Assembly (NCBI RefSeq): GCF_900112495.1
Contig: NZ_FOMA01000001.1
Span: 248,001 to 312,000, forward strand
DNA length: 64,000 bases
Direction: 5' to 3'
Origin: Bacillus sp. OV322
GTDB lineage: Bacteria > Bacillota > Bacilli > Bacillales > DSM-1321
The translations under genes and the position numbers were made by a program. A model generated the notes under the pieces. The model was given only the letters and a program-made list of their open reading frames with translations. It was not told the origin of the DNA and searched no databases. Below are positions 19,021 to 30,435 of the stretch, in pieces. Every line of letters starts with the position of its first letter. The first letter of the stretch is position 1.

Positions 19021-19110
19021 TCCAGGGGATTTTTTAAAAATACTTAGTAATCCTTGCTCATTTTTTCAGGAAGTTCATACGATACTGTATATAAAAATGA
19101 GGTGAGCTGT

Positions 19111-19881
19111 ATGGGGATAGAAAACACAAACGAATGGCTGAGGGACGATTTTTTTAACCCGTCAGCAATTTGCGATCATTTCAAAGAACTCTTTATGGAG
19201 CAAGACTCTAAAAAACTCTATCAATATCTTAAAAGCTATGGCATGTATTCACCTGGGCAAAAGTCCAAAAGAGATGCTGAATCTCTGATGGATCATGATA
19301 TCTGGGAAAAAGGAAAAAAAATCTTCAATAAATACAAAAAAAAATGGAACGGGCCTGATGTGCCTATTTTTATTTTTCCCTTAAAACAGCCGGGATTTTT
19401 AGAAAGAGCGATTGAAAATAAATCCGGTCTGGCATTTCCTGATAAAATGCTGTTATTTATCCATGCAGGAATAAAGGATAAAGAGCTAGAAGCGTTATTT
19501 ATACACGAATATCATCATGTTTGCCGCCTTAACAAAATGGCCGGCCGTGCAGAAGAGCCAAACCTGCTTGATTCCATGATTATGGAAGGTCTCGCAGAGA
19601 ATGCAGTGGCACACCATTTAGGAAAAGAATATCTGGCGGGATGGACAGCGGTTCACAGCGAAGAAAAGCTGGAAGAATACTGGATCAGATTTGTTGAAAA
19701 ACATATTCACGTAAAAAGACATGAAAAACTTCATGACTCCATTTTGCTCGGCCAGGGGAGATATCCTTCAATGCTCGGGTATTGCATGGGATACCATTTA
19801 GTGAAAAAGCAAAGCAAAATACCTTTTATGCAATCTTTCAGTATTTCTGCGGAAAAATTTCTGGATAATAATGAGCCGTAA
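19111..19881 (+). CDS. yjaZ: YjaZ, DUF2268 putative Zn-dependent protease
   Basis: 256 aa. A gluzincin-like motif HEYHHVCRL near residue 132 is followed about 30 residues later by EGLAENAV, supplying a possible third zinc ligand. No signal peptide is seen. ATG 19111 after GAGGTGAG is preferred to the upstream frame from 19054, which extends into repeat-derived sequence. Position after fabF matches B. subtilis. Confidence 0.82.
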   Translation: MGIENTNEWLRDDFFNPSAICDHFKELFMEQDSKKLYQYLKSYGMYSPGQKSKRDAESLMDHDIWEKGKKIFNKYKKKWNGPDVPIFIFPLKQPGFLERAIENKSGLAFPDKMLLFIHAGIKDKELEALFIHEYHHVCRLNKMAGRAEEPNLLDSMIMEGLAENAVAHHLGKEYLAGWTAVHSEEKLEEYWIRFVEKHIHVKRHEKLHDSILLGQGRYPSMLGYCMGYHLVKKQSKIPFMQSFSISAEKFLDNNEP

Positions 19882-19988
19882 GCCTATACTCCGCCTATTA
19901 ATAATTTGGGAAGATCAAATGGAATAATTTCTCTTTAGGATGCCTATACTGATGGACAAACAGATTATTGTAAGCGAGGGATGAATTC

Positions 19989-20744
19989 ATGCTATATCTT
20001 CATGATGTTTGGGTAAATTGGTTTGAAGGAGAAGAAAATGGCTATAACATCTGCCATTTTCATGAGTGGAGAAAAGATGATGGAATCGAGTTGCTTGACC
20101 AAGTTCCATTATTAAAAATTTCGGCAGCTTTGTTTAATTACATAGAAAATGATTTGGCGGAATTGCCGAAAACACTGCTTAACGATGTTTTCCAAAAAGC
20201 CTTCACTAGAAAAAACCATGAAAGAATCCAGATGGATTACTGTTTTGTCATTACAGATGGAACAGGCATACTTGCAGTGGATACAATTGGCTATCATATA
20301 CCAATCAGGAAAAGCAGATTGATACCGCGCCAGGAACAAATTGTTTATGACATGATAGAAAACCACAGCGAATTAGATTACACATTCGGCGATTCACAAA
20401 CATCAGCCAAGGAATATCATATATTGTCTCCATCGCCTCAGTTCATGAATGGGCTTACGAGGAAGGAAAGGCAGCTGAAACAGCTGCTGTTTATGGCAAT
20501 GGACCAGCTTTTGACGGCGAAGAACACAGCTGAAATCCGTTATTGGTATACAGAGTGGGCACCAGAGAAATATGCCTTTATACAAGAAATGAACTTTGAT
20601 CATGCCTGGCTGGGACTTTATGAAGAAATGAAGGATGGCTGGACGGATAAGCATTTACACATATGCGAAAATCTTGTGAAGGGACAGCCCTTTTTCGAGA
20701 AGCTATGGGAAATGGAAGTAGGAGACAGTCCGTCGATGCTTTAA
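19989..20744 (+). CDS. yjbA: YjbA family protein (UPF0736)
   Basis: 251 aa, starting [20 protein letters not shown], a hallmark of YjbA. It is acidic, without membrane segments or recognised catalytic motifs. GCGAGGGATG provides a Shine-Dalgarno. Function is unknown; it is conserved next to trpS in Bacillus. Confidence 0.85.
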   Translation: MLYLHDVWVNWFEGEENGYNICHFHEWRKDDGIELLDQVPLLKISAALFNYIENDLAELPKTLLNDVFQKAFTRKNHERIQMDYCFVITDGTGILAVDTIGYHIPIRKSRLIPRQEQIVYDMIENHSELDYTFGDSQTSAKEYHILSPSPQFMNGLTRKERQLKQLLFMAMDQLLTAKNTAEIRYWYTEWAPEKYAFIQEMNFDHAWLGLYEEMKDGWTDKHLHICENLVKGQPFFEKLWEMEVGDSPSML

Positions 20745-20751
20745 ATACATG

Positions 20752-20795
20752 AAAAAAGGGAGCGGCCTTATTAGAGGCTGTTCCCTTCCTTTTTA
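20752..20795. terminator. Bidirectional terminator between yjbA and trpS
   Basis: AAAAAAGGGAGCGGCCT pairs with AGGCTGTTCCCTTCCTTTTT with minor mismatches; a T tract is present on both strands. Confidence 0.85.
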
Positions 20796-20823
20796 TCTGC
20801 GGTTCAGACGGGTGAGATACCTT

Positions 20824-21816
<993 letters not shown>

Positions 21817-21952
21817 CTAGTCACTCCTCTTAGAAACATAGATGATTCTAATCAATCATCGGGTTTATCTTTCATTTTAGTTGTATTTAGCTGTATTATC
21901 CACTGTTTTCATAGAACTCCTATTATATCAGGATAGACAAAAACATGCAGAA

Positions 21953-22300
21953 TCATAAGTAGTATATATAAAGTGAAACCATCATGATTGCAAGCAGCAG
22001 CAATCCTGAGAAAAGTGCAGGGCGCAAATCCATCGACACGATGCCGGATAAGCGAGGAATATCCTCCAATTCATCACCGCTTTCATACTTTGCCCGGAAG
22101 ATCCTGCGAAAGCTATATGAAATGCCGTCAAAAAAGCCTTTCTGTGTGACAAAGCCCAATATACCTATGAATAAAACAGCTCCGCCCACATAAAAAGACA
22201 TATTAATAAAATGAAGCAATGATAACTCGTGATCTACCGCAAAAATGAGCAGCAGTGTTAAAAGTAGCAAAATAAAAAAGTATGTCGCTGTTTTTTTCAA
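21953..22300 (-). CDS. DUF3899-type membrane protein
   Basis: 115 aa with three hydrophobic segments (about 5-25, 31-50, 93-113) around a polar loop containing GFFDGISYSFRRIF and DELEDIPRLSG, resembling the DUF3899 family. It is transcribed in the same direction as trpS, 140 bases upstream. Function is unknown. Confidence 0.6.
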   Translation of the reverse strand: MKKTATYFFILLLLTLLLIFAVDHELSLLHFINMSFYVGGAVLFIGILGFVTQKGFFDGISYSFRRIFRAKYESGDELEDIPRLSGIVSMDLRPALFSGLLLLAIMMVSLYIYYL

Positions 22301-22656
22301 AATGGCTGACCCTCGCTCCAGTATTTTTTTACTATTATTATATCAGAGATCAAAGAACGATAAAAAGAATAAAAATTATTCAAAAATAGAAATATACGTG
22401 TACAAACTAATTATTTTACCTTCCTGGAAGCCAATATGATAAACATTAAGACCTATTTCACTTTAGCGCTCTTACTCATTAAAGGGCAATAACATAAGAA
22501 AATATAGAAGATATTAGGAAATCAACCTGTAAAATAGCTATTTTTTAAAATATTATTACATTTTAGTTAACTTTTTTAAAAAAGCTTATGTACAAAAATT
22601 TAAAAAATTGTATAATAATCTTTGTAAGAATTTTTAAAAAGAGGGGTGTCACGAAT
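22301..22656. other. Intergenic region upstream of oppA
   Basis: AT-rich, about 350 bases. A -10-like TATAAT at 22611-22616 precedes the oppA ribosome site GAGGGGTG; the -35 is weak. No other gene or RNA was recognised. Confidence 0.5.
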
Positions 22657-24372
22657 TTGAAAAAGTCAAAATTTTCTTTGCTTTTAGTTCTTACACTTGT
22701 ATTTAGTTTGATCCTTGCTGCGTGTAGCGGTAAAGATGATAATAATTCAAGTGATAAGGGAAAAGACAAAGGTGATGGCAAGGCAACAAGCTCAAAGTTA
22801 GCTTCTAAACAGGAAGCAAAGATTTTAGAGTCTTCTGAAATTCCAACTATGGATACTGCTCTTGCAGAAGGATCTACAAGCTTTACTTACATCAACAACG
22901 TAGGCGAAGGTTTATACCGCCTCGACCAAAAAAATAAGCCGGTTCCAGCTCTATCAGACGGCGAGCCGCAAGTAAATTCTGATAAAACAGAATTTACATT
23001 CAAAATCAGAGATGCAAAATGGTCTAATGGAGATCCAATCACTGCTCAGGACTTCGTTTTTGCATGGCAGCGTGCAATCGACCCTAAAACAGCTTCACCT
23101 TACGGACCATACATGATGGGCGGGAAAATCAAAGGAGCCCAGGAAATCACAGATGCAGCAGCTGCTAAGAAGCCTTACGATGTTAAGAAGCTTGGCGTAG
23201 TTGCTAAAGACGACAAAACACTGGTTGTTACTTTCGAACAGCCGATTCCATACTGGGAAGATCTATTCGCATTCCCGACTTTCTATCCTCAACAAGAGAA
23301 ATTTGTTAAGGAAAAAGGCAAAAACTATGCAAGCAATAAAGATAACCTTCTATACAATGGACCATTCGTTATGACGAAATGGGACGGCCCTTCAGATACT
23401 GAGTGGGTACTTGAAAAGAACAAAAATTATTGGGATGCAGACAACGTGAAGATGTCTAAGCTTACATTCAACTCTGTTAAAGATTCTTCTGCAGCAGTCA
23501 ATGCATTTGAAGCTGGCGAAGTTGATGTTACAGGAAAGCTTTCTTCAGACCTTGTTCCTCAATATGAAGGCGACAGCCGTTTGAACAACAAACTGGAAAA
23601 AACAGTTTTCTGGCTTAAGATGAATGAAAATGCAACATCCGGCTTCAAGAATGAAAATATTCGCCGTGCAGTAGCACAAGCGTTCAACAAAGATGATTAT
23701 GCAGCAAGCATCCTGAATAACGGATCTATCCCTGCAAATGGCCAAATGCCAAAAGAATTCGTAACTGATCCTAATACAGGAAAAGACTGGCGCGAAGTGA
23801 ATGGCGATTTGCTTAAGTTTGACAAAGATGCAGCAAAAGCTTCATGGGAAAAAGGCTTGAAAGAGCTAGGCAAGAAAAGTCTGACTTTGCGTTTCCTTGG
23901 CGACGACACAGAAAGTGCAAAGAAAACGGCTGAGTATTTCAAAAGCCAGCTTGAAACAAACCTTCCTGGTCTAACTATTAAGGTAGAAGCTGTTCCTTTC
24001 GCTGTCCGTCTAGAGCGCGACAACAAAATGGATTATGATATCCAAGTTGCTGGATGGGGACCGGATTTCCGCGATCCAATGACATTCTCTGACCTATTCG
24101 TTACTGGCGGAGGAAGCAACAGAATGGGATACTCCAACAAAGAGTACGACAAGCTGATCACAAAAGCACGTACAGAACTTGGCGGAAATCCTAAGGAATA
24201 CTACAAAACATTGTTAGAAGCTGAGAAAATTCTTGTTCAAAAGGATGCAGCAATCGCACCAATCTATCAGCGTTCAAGCGCTATCCTTCAAGCTGCAAAA
24301 GTTAAAGACATTGCAAAATATGATTACGGTCCGGATTATTGCTACAAATGGACTTATATTACAGAAGAATAA
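22657..24372 (+). CDS. oppA: OppA, oligopeptide-binding lipoprotein
   Basis: Extracytoplasmic receptor of the Opp ABC importer (SBP_bac_5). 571 aa. The signal MKKSKFSLLLVLTLVFSLILAAC ends with lipobox LAAC, followed by a Ser/Asp/Lys-rich linker. The family signature WSNGDPITAQDFVFAWQRAIDP is present. TTG 22657 after GAGGGGTG begins exactly at the signal peptide; the frame from 22588 adds 23 unlikely residues. A terminator separates it from oppB. Confidence 0.93.
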   Translation: MKKSKFSLLLVLTLVFSLILAACSGKDDNNSSDKGKDKGDGKATSSKLASKQEAKILESSEIPTMDTALAEGSTSFTYINNVGEGLYRLDQKNKPVPALSDGEPQVNSDKTEFTFKIRDAKWSNGDPITAQDFVFAWQRAIDPKTASPYGPYMMGGKIKGAQEITDAAAAKKPYDVKKLGVVAKDDKTLVVTFEQPIPYWEDLFAFPTFYPQQEKFVKEKGKNYASNKDNLLYNGPFVMTKWDGPSDTEWVLEKNKNYWDADNVKMSKLTFNSVKDSSAAVNAFEAGEVDVTGKLSSDLVPQYEGDSRLNNKLEKTVFWLKMNENATSGFKNENIRRAVAQAFNKDDYAASILNNGSIPANGQMPKEFVTDPNTGKDWREVNGDLLKFDKDAAKASWEKGLKELGKKSLTLRFLGDDTESAKKTAEYFKSQLETNLPGLTIKVEAVPFAVRLERDNKMDYDIQVAGWGPDFRDPMTFSDLFVTGGGSNRMGYSNKEYDKLITKARTELGGNPKEYYKTLLEAEKILVQKDAAIAPIYQRSSAILQAAKVKDIAKYDYGPDYCYKWTYITEE

Positions 24373-24419
24373 GATATTAACAGCATTTTTCGTTTCTAAA
24401 AATGATAGTTTAGGAGTTG

Positions 24420-24456
24420 AAAAGAGAGTATATTCCAAGATATACTCTCTTTTTCC
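24420..24456 (+). terminator. Intra-operon terminator between oppA and oppB
   Basis: AGAGAGTATAT / ATATACTCTCT with loop TCCAAG and a T5 tract. Partial readthrough would give more binding protein than permease. Confidence 0.88.
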
Positions 24457-24512
24457 CTGTAAGATAATTGTCGAAATATAGGGAAAATTAAAATTAAACA
24501 GGAGGTGCGCTT

Positions 24513-25442
24513 ATGATCCGTTATCTATTAACAAGGGTTTTCTACATGATAGCGACACTGTTCATCATTGCGTCCGCAACCTTTTTTCTAATGAAGATCA
24601 TTCCGGGAACACCATTTGCCAGTGCTGCGAAATTGCCGCCAGCACAGCTGGAAATCATGAAAACACAATATGGTCTCAACGATCCTGTACCGGTGCAATA
24701 TGCCAAATATATCGGCCACCTTGCACAGGGGAATTTGGGCACAGCTTTCCAATTTGGTAATACTCCGGTAACTGAATTGCTTTCTAAAAGAATTGGGCCA
24801 TCCTTCCAGCTTGGAATCCAGGCAATGATATTCGGTTCAATTGTCGGAATCATTCTTGGTGTATTGGCTGCCATTAAGCAAAATACATGGGTGGATTATT
24901 CAACTACATTCCTGGCTGTTGCCGGTAAGGCGATTCCAAACTTTGTTTTTGCAGGGCTGCTTCAATATTTTGTTGCTTTAAAACTGGGATGGTTTCCAGT
25001 TCTTTTCTGGAAGGGGTTTGAATATACAATTCTTCCGACAATAGCGCTCAGCATGTTCGTTATTGCTATTGCTGCCCGTTTCATGAGAACAGAAATGATT
25101 GAGGTTTTGGGTTCGGATTATATTACGCTTGCCAAAGCGAAGGGCGCAAGCTTCTTCGATATTGCGTTCAAGCATGCATTAAGAAATGCGCTCATTCCAG
25201 TAGTAACAGTCCTTGGCCCATTAACAGCAGCTCTTATGACTGGTTCTCTTGTAGTTGAGCAGATTTTTGCTATACCAGGCATCGGGGAGCAGTTCGTAAA
25301 GTCTATCCAGGTTAATGATTATAATGTCATTATGGGAACAACCTTAATGTTTGCTGCATTATTCGTTGTAATTATCTTGATAGTGGATATTTTATATGGA
25401 GTTATCGATCCTCGCATCAGGCTGTCAGGAGGTAAAAAATAA
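24513..25442 (+). CDS. oppB: OppB, oligopeptide ABC transporter permease
   Basis: 309 aa with six predicted membrane segments. The cytoplasmic EAA loop RTEMIEVLGSDYITLAKAKGASFFD and the ending YGVIDPRIRL are typical of OppB/DppB. The Shine-Dalgarno is GGAGG. The TAA stop overlaps the oppC ATG by one base. Confidence 0.94.
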   Translation: MIRYLLTRVFYMIATLFIIASATFFLMKIIPGTPFASAAKLPPAQLEIMKTQYGLNDPVPVQYAKYIGHLAQGNLGTAFQFGNTPVTELLSKRIGPSFQLGIQAMIFGSIVGIILGVLAAIKQNTWVDYSTTFLAVAGKAIPNFVFAGLLQYFVALKLGWFPVLFWKGFEYTILPTIALSMFVIAIAARFMRTEMIEVLGSDYITLAKAKGASFFDIAFKHALRNALIPVVTVLGPLTAALMTGSLVVEQIFAIPGIGEQFVKSIQVNDYNVIMGTTLMFAALFVVIILIVDILYGVIDPRIRLSGGKK

Positions 25443-26470
25443 TGGCTATTAAGAAAGAGAAAATTGCACAAGAAAGATTTGCTCCTGCTGTCATTGATTC
25501 TTCAGTAAGTGAAAATATCAATAAACCAAGTTTGAACTTTTGGCAGGATGCATGGCTGAGAGTTAAAAAGAATAAAGGGGCAGTCATCAGCCTGTATTTG
25601 ATGATACTTCTGATCCTTATGGCATTTATCGGCCCAATGATCAGCGGAAGGGATGCTGATGCACAAAACGTCCGCTACCAAAACCTTCCTCCGAAAATTC
25701 AAGGCCTGGAAAATATAAGCTGGCTTCCATTTGATGGTATTAAGAAAAATCCGGCGGGCATTGAAATGGATATGTATAAACAAAAAAATGTAAAAGAATA
25801 TTATTGGTTTGGTACAGATGCACTTGGCCGTGACTTGTTCACTAGGACCTGGAAGGGTACTCAAACATCATTATATATTGCTTTTCTGGCAGCTTTGATT
25901 GATATGGTCATAGGTGTTGCCTATGGGGCAATTTCAGGCTACTTCGGGGGACGGCTGGATAATACAATGCAGCGTATTACAGAAATATTATCTGGAATCC
26001 CGACACTGATTGTAGTTATCTTGATGATCCTTGTTCTTGAGCCGGGCATTATTTCAATCACGGTGGCAATGAGCATCACTGGCTGGGTCGGTATGGCGAG
26101 GGTAGTGCGAGCGCAGGTCCTTAAGCTGAAAGAGCAGGAGTTTGTTCTTGCTTCCAGAACTTTGGGGAATTCAAATGGAAAAATCATTTCGAAGCATTTA
26201 TTGCCTAACTTATCTGGTGTAATCATCATCAACACGATGTTTACGATTCCGAATGCAATTTTCTTCGAAGCATTTTTAAGCTTCATCGGATTAGGGCTGC
26301 AGGCACCAAAGGCTTCTCTTGGTACATTGATAAATGACGGATACAAGGTAATTCGCCTGCATCCTCATGAAATGATCATTCCAGCAATTGTTATCAGTTT
26401 AATAATGATTGCATTCAATATGATTGCAGATGGACTCCGGGATGCATTGGATCCAAAAATGCGTGATTAA
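25442..26470 (+). CDS. oppC: OppC, oligopeptide ABC transporter permease
   Basis: 342 aa, longer than the B. subtilis protein (about 305) because of an extended N-terminus and a longer first external loop. YWFGTDALGRDLFTRTWKGTQTSL and the EAA loop RVVRAQVLKLKEQEFVLASRTLG identify OppC/DppC. Its start is coupled to oppB through TAATG. Confidence 0.94.
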   Translation: MAIKKEKIAQERFAPAVIDSSVSENINKPSLNFWQDAWLRVKKNKGAVISLYLMILLILMAFIGPMISGRDADAQNVRYQNLPPKIQGLENISWLPFDGIKKNPAGIEMDMYKQKNVKEYYWFGTDALGRDLFTRTWKGTQTSLYIAFLAALIDMVIGVAYGAISGYFGGRLDNTMQRITEILSGIPTLIVVILMILVLEPGIISITVAMSITGWVGMARVVRAQVLKLKEQEFVLASRTLGNSNGKIISKHLLPNLSGVIIINTMFTIPNAIFFEAFLSFIGLGLQAPKASLGTLINDGYKVIRLHPHEMIIPAIVISLIMIAFNMIADGLRDALDPKMRD

Positions 26471-26487
26471 GAGAGTGGGGGAAATTC

Positions 26488-27531
26488 ATGGAAAATATTT
26501 TGGAAGTTAAAGACTTAAACATATCTTTCCATACTTTTGCTGGTGAGGTACAAGCCATCCGCGGAGTAAACTTCAGTGTTAAAAAAGGTGAAACACTTGC
26601 GATTGTCGGCGAGTCCGGATCAGGCAAGTCTGTTACTACAAAAGCAATTATGCGGCTTCTGCCTCAAAGCAATTCTGAAATCAAAAAAGGTGAAATTCTT
26701 TTTGATGGCAAGGATTTAGCCAAGCTTTCTGATAAAAAAATGCAGAAAATCCGCGGTAAAGATATATCGATGATTTTCCAGGATCCTATGACATCGTTGA
26801 ATCCTACAATAAAAATCGGTAAACAGATTATGGAGCCAATCGTCAGGCATCAAAACCTTTCTAAACATGCTGCAAAGCAGAGAGCAATTGAGCTTCTTAG
26901 ACTGGTTGGGATTCCAAATGCCGAAGAGCGCTTTCAGCAGTATCCGCATCAATTTTCTGGCGGTATGAGGCAGCGTGTGGTCATTGCCATTGCTCTTGCC
27001 TGCAATCCGAAGGTTTTAATAGCTGATGAACCAACGACAGCACTTGATGTAACCATTCAGGCGCAGATTCTCGAGCTTATGAAAGACCTGCAAAACAAGA
27101 TTGATACGTCCATTATTTTCATTACCCATGATTTGGGTGTTGTGGCAAACGTGGCCGACCGTGTAGCTGTTATGTATGGCGGGAAAATTGTAGAAATCGG
27201 AACAGTGGATGAGATTTTTTACAACCCGAAACATCCATACACATGGGGATTAATCAGTTCCATGCCGAGCCTTGATTCCAATGATGAAGAGCTGTATGCA
27301 ATTCCTGGAACACCTCCAAACCTGTTGTTCCCTCCTAAAGGAGATGCTTTTGCTCCGAGGAACCAGTATGCTATGCAAATTGATTTAGAGGAACAGCCGC
27401 CAATGTTCAAGGTTTCTGATACACATTATGCAGCGACATGGCTATTGCATCCAGATGCCCCTTATGTTGAACCGCCTGAGGCTGTTAAAAAACGCATGTC
27501 ACAGTTTTCAGCAGAGCAGGAGGGTAAATAA
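26488..27531 (+). CDS. oppD: OppD, oligopeptide transport ATPase
   Basis: 347 aa ABC ATPase: Walker A GESGSGKS near residue 42, signature FSGGMRQR, Walker [13 protein letters not shown], and the C-terminal oligopeptide/dipeptide transporter extension beginning [14 protein letters not shown]. The stop overlaps oppF by one base (TAATG). Confidence 0.94.
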   Translation: MENILEVKDLNISFHTFAGEVQAIRGVNFSVKKGETLAIVGESGSGKSVTTKAIMRLLPQSNSEIKKGEILFDGKDLAKLSDKKMQKIRGKDISMIFQDPMTSLNPTIKIGKQIMEPIVRHQNLSKHAAKQRAIELLRLVGIPNAEERFQQYPHQFSGGMRQRVVIAIALACNPKVLIADEPTTALDVTIQAQILELMKDLQNKIDTSIIFITHDLGVVANVADRVAVMYGGKIVEIGTVDEIFYNPKHPYTWGLISSMPSLDSNDEELYAIPGTPPNLLFPPKGDAFAPRNQYAMQIDLEEQPPMFKVSDTHYAATWLLHPDAPYVEPPEAVKKRMSQFSAEQEGK

Positions 27532-28472
27532 TGGAACAGCGTGAAAAATTGGTTGAAGTTAAACATTTAAAGCAATATTTCAATGTAGGAAAACCAAGCA
27601 TGGTAAAAGCAATTGATGATGTTTCATTCGATATTTACAAAGGTGAGACATTCGGTCTTGTTGGAGAGTCCGGCTGCGGAAAATCTACTACAGGCAGAAC
27701 AATCATCCGGCTTTATAATGCAACAGACGGTGAAGTTATTTTTCATGGTAATAACGTTCATGGAAAAAAATCAAAAGCTCAGTTAAAAGACTTTAACCGC
27801 AAAATGCAAATGATTTTCCAGGATCCTTATGCATCTTTAAACCCTCGTATGAAAGTAGCTGACATTATCGCAGAGGGTATTGATATTCATGGATTAGCCA
27901 AGAATCCGAAAGAAAGAATGGCGCGTGTGTACAGTCTCCTTGAAACAGTCGGTTTAAACCGTGAACATGCAAACCGCTATCCGCATGAATTTTCCGGCGG
28001 CCAGCGCCAGCGTATCGGTATTGCCAGAGCACTTGCTGTTCAGCCTGAATTCATTATCGCTGATGAGCCGATTTCTGCGCTCGACGTGTCAATCCAGGCA
28101 CAGGTTGTCAACCTTCTGAAGAAACTTCAAATCGAACACGGATTAACCTATTTGTTCATAGCACATGATCTTTCAATGGTTAAATATATCAGCGACCGCA
28201 TCGGTGTCATGTATTTCGGCAAACTGGTTGAAGTAGCTCCAAGTGAAGATTTATACAGCCATGCCATCCATCCTTATACTCAATCGCTTCTTTCAGCGAT
28301 TCCGCTTCCAGATCCTGAAAGCGAAAGAAAAAGAAAGCGTATTGTCTATAATCCGAAAGTACACAATTACTCTGAGGGTGAAGAGCTGAAGATGAGGGAA
28401 GTCCGTCCAGGGCATTTTGTATATTGCTCTGAAACAGAATATAAACAGTATAAAGCTATGCACTCCCAATAA
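27531..28472 (+). CDS. oppF: OppF, oligopeptide transport ATPase
   Basis: 313 aa ABC ATPase paired with OppD: Walker A GESGCGKS near residue 45, signature FSGGQRQR, Walker B FIIADEPISALD and the C-terminal HPYTQSLLSAIPLPDP motif. It is the last gene of the opp operon and is followed by a terminator. Confidence 0.94.
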   Translation: MEQREKLVEVKHLKQYFNVGKPSMVKAIDDVSFDIYKGETFGLVGESGCGKSTTGRTIIRLYNATDGEVIFHGNNVHGKKSKAQLKDFNRKMQMIFQDPYASLNPRMKVADIIAEGIDIHGLAKNPKERMARVYSLLETVGLNREHANRYPHEFSGGQRQRIGIARALAVQPEFIIADEPISALDVSIQAQVVNLLKKLQIEHGLTYLFIAHDLSMVKYISDRIGVMYFGKLVEVAPSEDLYSHAIHPYTQSLLSAIPLPDPESERKRKRIVYNPKVHNYSEGEELKMREVRPGHFVYCSETEYKQYKAMHSQ

Positions 28473-28473
28473 T

Positions 28474-28505
28474 GAAAAACGGTCTCCAGAAGAGGCCGTT
28501 TTTCA
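28474..28505 (+). terminator. Terminator of the opp operon
   Basis: AAAAACGGTCTC / GAGGCCGTTTTT with a five-base loop and a T tract. Confidence 0.88.
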
Positions 28506-28715
28506 TTTGCCGTTTTTATCTGTTAAAGACCGATATTGATTTTTTGCCATTAGACCTATTAGAATACACCGCGTCAAAAGTGAAGAAAAAATATGAAATT
28601 ATGCTTATTTTTGCCAGAATTGTGGTATTAGTTAATTAAGCTCTGTTTTCTTCCGGGAGGTGCTGTACCGCCTGGAAAGTATAAAAGAGTAAAAGAGAGG
28701 AGGAATGGCATTCGC

Positions 28716-29906
28716 ATGATGAAAAAAACATTACTGGCAAGCTTATTATTAGCAAGTTCATTGCCGCTCTCTGTATATGCAGATGAGCCCGAAAATAACG
28801 GCAATTTTGGGAAGAACGAAGTGTCTCTTGCTAAGAAAGAACTGCCGGATGCACTGTCTCGCTTTACATACAATTCCGGCCTGGATTTTAAATATCCGGA
28901 TGCAGTCCGCGGCATTTATGTTACTGGATTTTCTGCGGGGGGATCACGGTTCAAAAAGCTTGTTGATTTTGTTGATAAAACAGAATTAAATTCAATGGTC
29001 ATCGATGTGAAAGACGATACTGGAAATGTTACATATAAACCTGAAGATCATCATTCGCCATATGCGAGAATTGGAAAGAACTACATAAGCAATCCCAAGA
29101 GCATGCTGAAGGTACTTGAGAAAAAGAAAATCTATCCAATTGCAAGGGTTGTTGTATTTAAGGATTCTGTGCTTTCTAAAGCAAGGCCAGACTTATCCTA
29201 TGTAGAGGGAAAGGAACTTTGGAAGAACGGAAGGGGAGAATCTTTTGTTAATCCCTTTTTGAAGGAGGTATGGGATTATAATGTCGGAATCGCCATTGAA
29301 GCAGCAAAGATGGGGTTTCAGGAAGTTCAATTCGATTACGTCCGTTTTCCTGAAGGATTTGAAAAAAGGGATAAGACACTAAAATACAGTATGGGGCCAT
29401 ATAAAAATCTGAAGATGGATAACGCCCACAAAAGGGTGCAAGCGGTTACAGATTTTGTTAAATATGCAAGAGGGAAATTAAAGCCGTATGGAGTTAAGGT
29501 ATCTGCAGATATTTTCGGATATACGGCCACACTGCCTGAGGCACCCGGAATAGGGCAAAATTTTTCAAAGATAGCAGAGAATGTGGATGTGATTTCCTCT
29601 ATGGTTTATCCTAGCCATTGGACTTCGTATTTTGGCATTTCCAAACCTGACCTGCAGCCATATCAACTGCTGAAAAAGTATGGAGAGCTGGAAAACAAAA
29701 AACTGGCAGCACTGAAAACTCCTCCTCAATCCAGGCCGTGGATACAAGACTTCACTGCTTCTTATCTTGGAGCCGGGAATTATCAAAAATACGGCAAGAA
29801 ACAGGTGGAAGACCAAATTCGGGCCCTTAAAGACAGCGGAATAAAAGAATATCTCCTATGGAATGCGGGCAATACGTATTCAGAAAATGTTGATTATACC
29901 CCGTAA
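28716..29906 (+). CDS. Secreted putative glycoside hydrolase (DUF4015-like)
   Basis: 396 aa with a cleavable signal peptide (MMKKTLLASLLLASSLPLSVYA). The mature part looks like a TIM barrel: RGIYVTGFSAG, VIDVKDDTGNVTY, PIARVVVFKDSV, GFQEVQFDYVRFPEG, VSADIFGYT and DVISSMVYPSHW are successive strand ends, as in the putative glycosyl hydrolase family DUF4015. The Asp in QFDYVRFP is a likely active-site residue. AGAGGAGG lies 12 bases before the ATG. The substrate is unknown. Confidence 0.75.
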   Translation: MMKKTLLASLLLASSLPLSVYADEPENNGNFGKNEVSLAKKELPDALSRFTYNSGLDFKYPDAVRGIYVTGFSAGGSRFKKLVDFVDKTELNSMVIDVKDDTGNVTYKPEDHHSPYARIGKNYISNPKSMLKVLEKKKIYPIARVVVFKDSVLSKARPDLSYVEGKELWKNGRGESFVNPFLKEVWDYNVGIAIEAAKMGFQEVQFDYVRFPEGFEKRDKTLKYSMGPYKNLKMDNAHKRVQAVTDFVKYARGKLKPYGVKVSADIFGYTATLPEAPGIGQNFSKIAENVDVISSMVYPSHWTSYFGISKPDLQPYQLLKKYGELENKKLAALKTPPQSRPWIQDFTASYLGAGNYQKYGKKQVEDQIRALKDSGIKEYLLWNAGNTYSENVDYTP

Positions 29907-30014
29907 AATGTCTGCTAAGCGGGCTGATGTTTAGAATGAATAGGCAGCAGGGTACTCATACTATTAACAGGAACTAAAACAGCGATGGAGGATCATAGAA
30001 TAGGCTGCTTACGC

Positions 30015-30048
30015 ATAAAAAGCCTGCCGCAATATAAGCGGCAAGCAC
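30015..30048 (-). terminator. Minus-strand terminator of the 62 aa membrane protein gene
   Basis: On the minus strand GCTTGCCGC...GCGGCAGGC is followed by TTTTT; it lies just past the stop at 30084. Confidence 0.75.
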
Positions 30049-30083
30049 CTTAAATTATGAGAAAAAGCATAAACGTTCTGCAA

Positions 30084-30272
30084 TCAATGCTTTTTCCTGC
30101 CTCCAACGCTCCGCCAGCCGCTTTGAATTCCTTCAGAACGGCTGGATATTTCCGTGCGCTGTTTTCCGCCAAAAAGCTTTTCTCCGATGCTGTTTGTCAA
30201 GACACCATTAAAAGCAGTAATTCCAATTACCAACAGTGAGAAAATCACCAAATCAACAAGATAGCCAGCCAT
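30084..30272 (-). CDS. Small hypothetical membrane protein
   Basis: 62 aa. One long hydrophobic segment (about residues 3-25) is followed by a basic, Ser/Gly-rich tail ending GGRKKH. ATG 30272 has a perfect AGGAGG six bases upstream, and a terminator follows the gene, which supports a real gene. No family was recognised. Confidence 0.6.
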   Translation of the reverse strand: MAGYLVDLVIFSLLVIGITAFNGVLTNSIGEKLFGGKQRTEISSRSEGIQSGWRSVGGRKKH

Positions 30273-30435
30273 AACCAACCTCCTAAATTAAACTGCTTAA
30301 CAATGCGGAATCATAATCCCCTTTAATTAACTCAATGGTACCGAACCTAAGATGCTTTATACCCATTGTATATAATCAGTATTAGGATGAAAAGGAAAAA
30401 TTTACAACCATGAATAGGCGAAAGGAGTATTTTTT

